A stretch of DNA of 13,654 bases from an uncultured Collinsella sp. (lineage in GTDB: Bacteria > Actinomycetota > Coriobacteriia > Coriobacteriales > Coriobacteriaceae). The notes under the pieces are model-generated. The model ran no database searches and had not been told where the DNA came from. It worked only from the letters and a program-made list of their open reading frames with translations. Made by a program: the position numbers and the translations under genes. Of this stretch, positions 13,211 through 13,654 are shown in pieces (within the stretch, counting starts at the first letter, position 1; every line of letters starts with the position of its first letter). The DNA is taken from positions 1 through 13,654 of the forward strand of contig UQPY01000051.1 in NCBI GenBank assembly GCA_900542965.1, given 5' to 3'.

Positions 13211-13550
13211 TCATTGGGGACAGACTTAAATGAGTGGTCGTCGGGGACAGTCTTACGGACGCCGGCCGAGAGCAGACGAAAAGGGCCATCCCGAACTGCT
13301 TGGAACTGCCAGCACGGAAAGCGCATCCTGCTTTGGGGCCCAATAGCGGGATGCGCTTTCCGTTAGCGGCCCGTTTGGGAAACTAGGGACCGCTTTTCGA
13401 CAAAAATCCGGGATGCATTTTCCGATTGAGGGCCTCAAGGGAAACCGCACCCCATGTTGGACGCTCATTCTGGGATGTGCTTTCCGCAGTTGATCGATGC
13501 GGCCTTTAAGGACTGTCCCAAGCTGCCGGCAGGAAAGGAACGTCCCCAAG
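13211..13550. mobile_element. MITE/REPIN-like composite repeat without its own gene
   Basis: GGGGAC motifs at 13216-13221 and 13243-13248 face GTCCC(C) motifs at 13515-13519 and 13542-13547. The two copies on each side are 27 bases apart, and the inner pair extends to GGGGACAGTCTTA facing TAAGGACTGTCCC. They bracket three palindromic units at 13315-13486. No transposase frame is inside, so any movement would need an enzyme acting from elsewhere. The open frame 13253-13573 on minus is only translated repeat. Confidence 0.55.
13315..13486. repeat. Three 48-bp palindromic units at an exact 62-bp period
   Basis: Units start at 13315, 13377 and 13439. Each has 15-base arms and an 18-base centre: 13315-13329 with 13348-13362 (14 of 15 paired), 13377-13391 with 13410-13424 (8 of 15), and 13439-13453 with 13472-13486 (11 of 15, more with wobble). 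The right arms share GGGATG-N3-TTTCCG. The 14-base spacers (13363-13376 and 13425-13438) are centred on a GC dyad, the second being TTGAGGGCCTCAA, itself a perfect palindrome. Confidence 0.8.
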
Positions 13551-13604
13551 TGCCGGGTTTCCGCAGCCTGCAATGCTCCTCATGAACAGCCGCCTCAATA
13601 ATCA

Positions 13605-13629
13605 AAACCACCCCTAAAAGGGGTGGTTT
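13605..13629. terminator. Strong bidirectional intrinsic terminator
   Basis: A perfect 11-bp stem AAACCACCCCT/AGGGGTGGTTT with an AAA loop. On minus it continues TTTTGATTATT, on plus GGTTTGCTCTT. It lies 405 bases past the peptidase stop, after the repeat block, and probably also ends a minus-strand gene lying beyond the right edge. Confidence 0.85.
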
Positions 13630-13635
13630 GCTCTT

Positions 13636-13648
13636 AGGGTATAACCCT
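13636..13648. repeat. Palindrome AGGGT-ATA-ACCCT at the right edge
   Basis: A perfect 5+3+5 dyad seven bases after the terminator stem. It may be an operator or a promoter-overlapping site for something beyond the window; too short to say more. Confidence 0.3.
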
Positions 13649-13654
13649 TGGATT

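Noticed and set aside
13315..13486. CRISPR array
   Set aside because: Repeat units are diverged palindromes, the 14-base spacers are themselves dyads, and no cas gene is in the window.
13253..13573. 106-residue open frame on minus across the repeat block
   Set aside because: It translates the inverted repeats; internally repeated peptides with no domain and no binding site.

Overview
The window is GC-rich, densely coded DNA that looks like a chromosome segment of a Coriobacteriia-type actinobacterium, most likely Collinsella. This rests on the high-GC codon use, the style of the LytS/LytTR pairs, the UMF1 transporter and the amidohydrolase plus APC permease pair. The genus is inferred from recognition, not from a search. 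Nine of the ten genes read on the minus strand; only the last one (12165-13199) reads on plus. No rRNA, tRNA, CRISPR array, prophage or transposase gene was seen.  Layout, read in the direction of minus-strand transcription (right to left). (1) 11804-8944: an APC amino-acid permease followed by a metal-dependent amidohydrolase, an apparent uptake-and-hydrolysis operon that ends in an intrinsic terminator at 8857-8885. (2) 8831-4269: a LytS-type sensor kinase, its LytTR response regulator, a small zinc-dependent phospholipase C-like protein and a UMF1-family MFS transporter. No convincing terminator lies between them, and an intrinsic terminator follows at 4119-4154, so this may be one transcript. 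(3) 4097-781: a glycosyltransferase, a second LytS-type kinase overlapping it by ATGA, and a second LytTR regulator, closed by a terminator at 725-772. (4) 686-219: a YfcE-type phosphodiesterase. The two kinase/regulator pairs are clear paralogues about 5 kb apart. Both kinases have a two-helix membrane hairpin and a GAF-like region instead of the multi-helix LytS sensor. In both cases an intrinsic terminator stands only 20-30 bases upstream of the first gene of the unit, with a -10-like hexamer just before it.  The right part starts with a 360-bp divergent intergenic region (11805-12164) full of small dyads. It is followed by a membrane-anchored C39-like cysteine peptidase with a 125-residue Arg-rich, Lys-poor N-terminal tail. 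A 13-bp inverted repeat (12066-12078 with 12157-12169) could cover its ribosome binding site and start codon.  The most unusual structure is non-coding: 13211-13550 holds a MITE/REPIN-like composite. Two 48-bp palindromic units and a third more decayed one repeat at an exact 62-bp period, bracketed by inverted pairs of GGGGAC-type motifs that have the same 27-base internal spacing on each side. A strong bidirectional terminator follows at 13605-13629.
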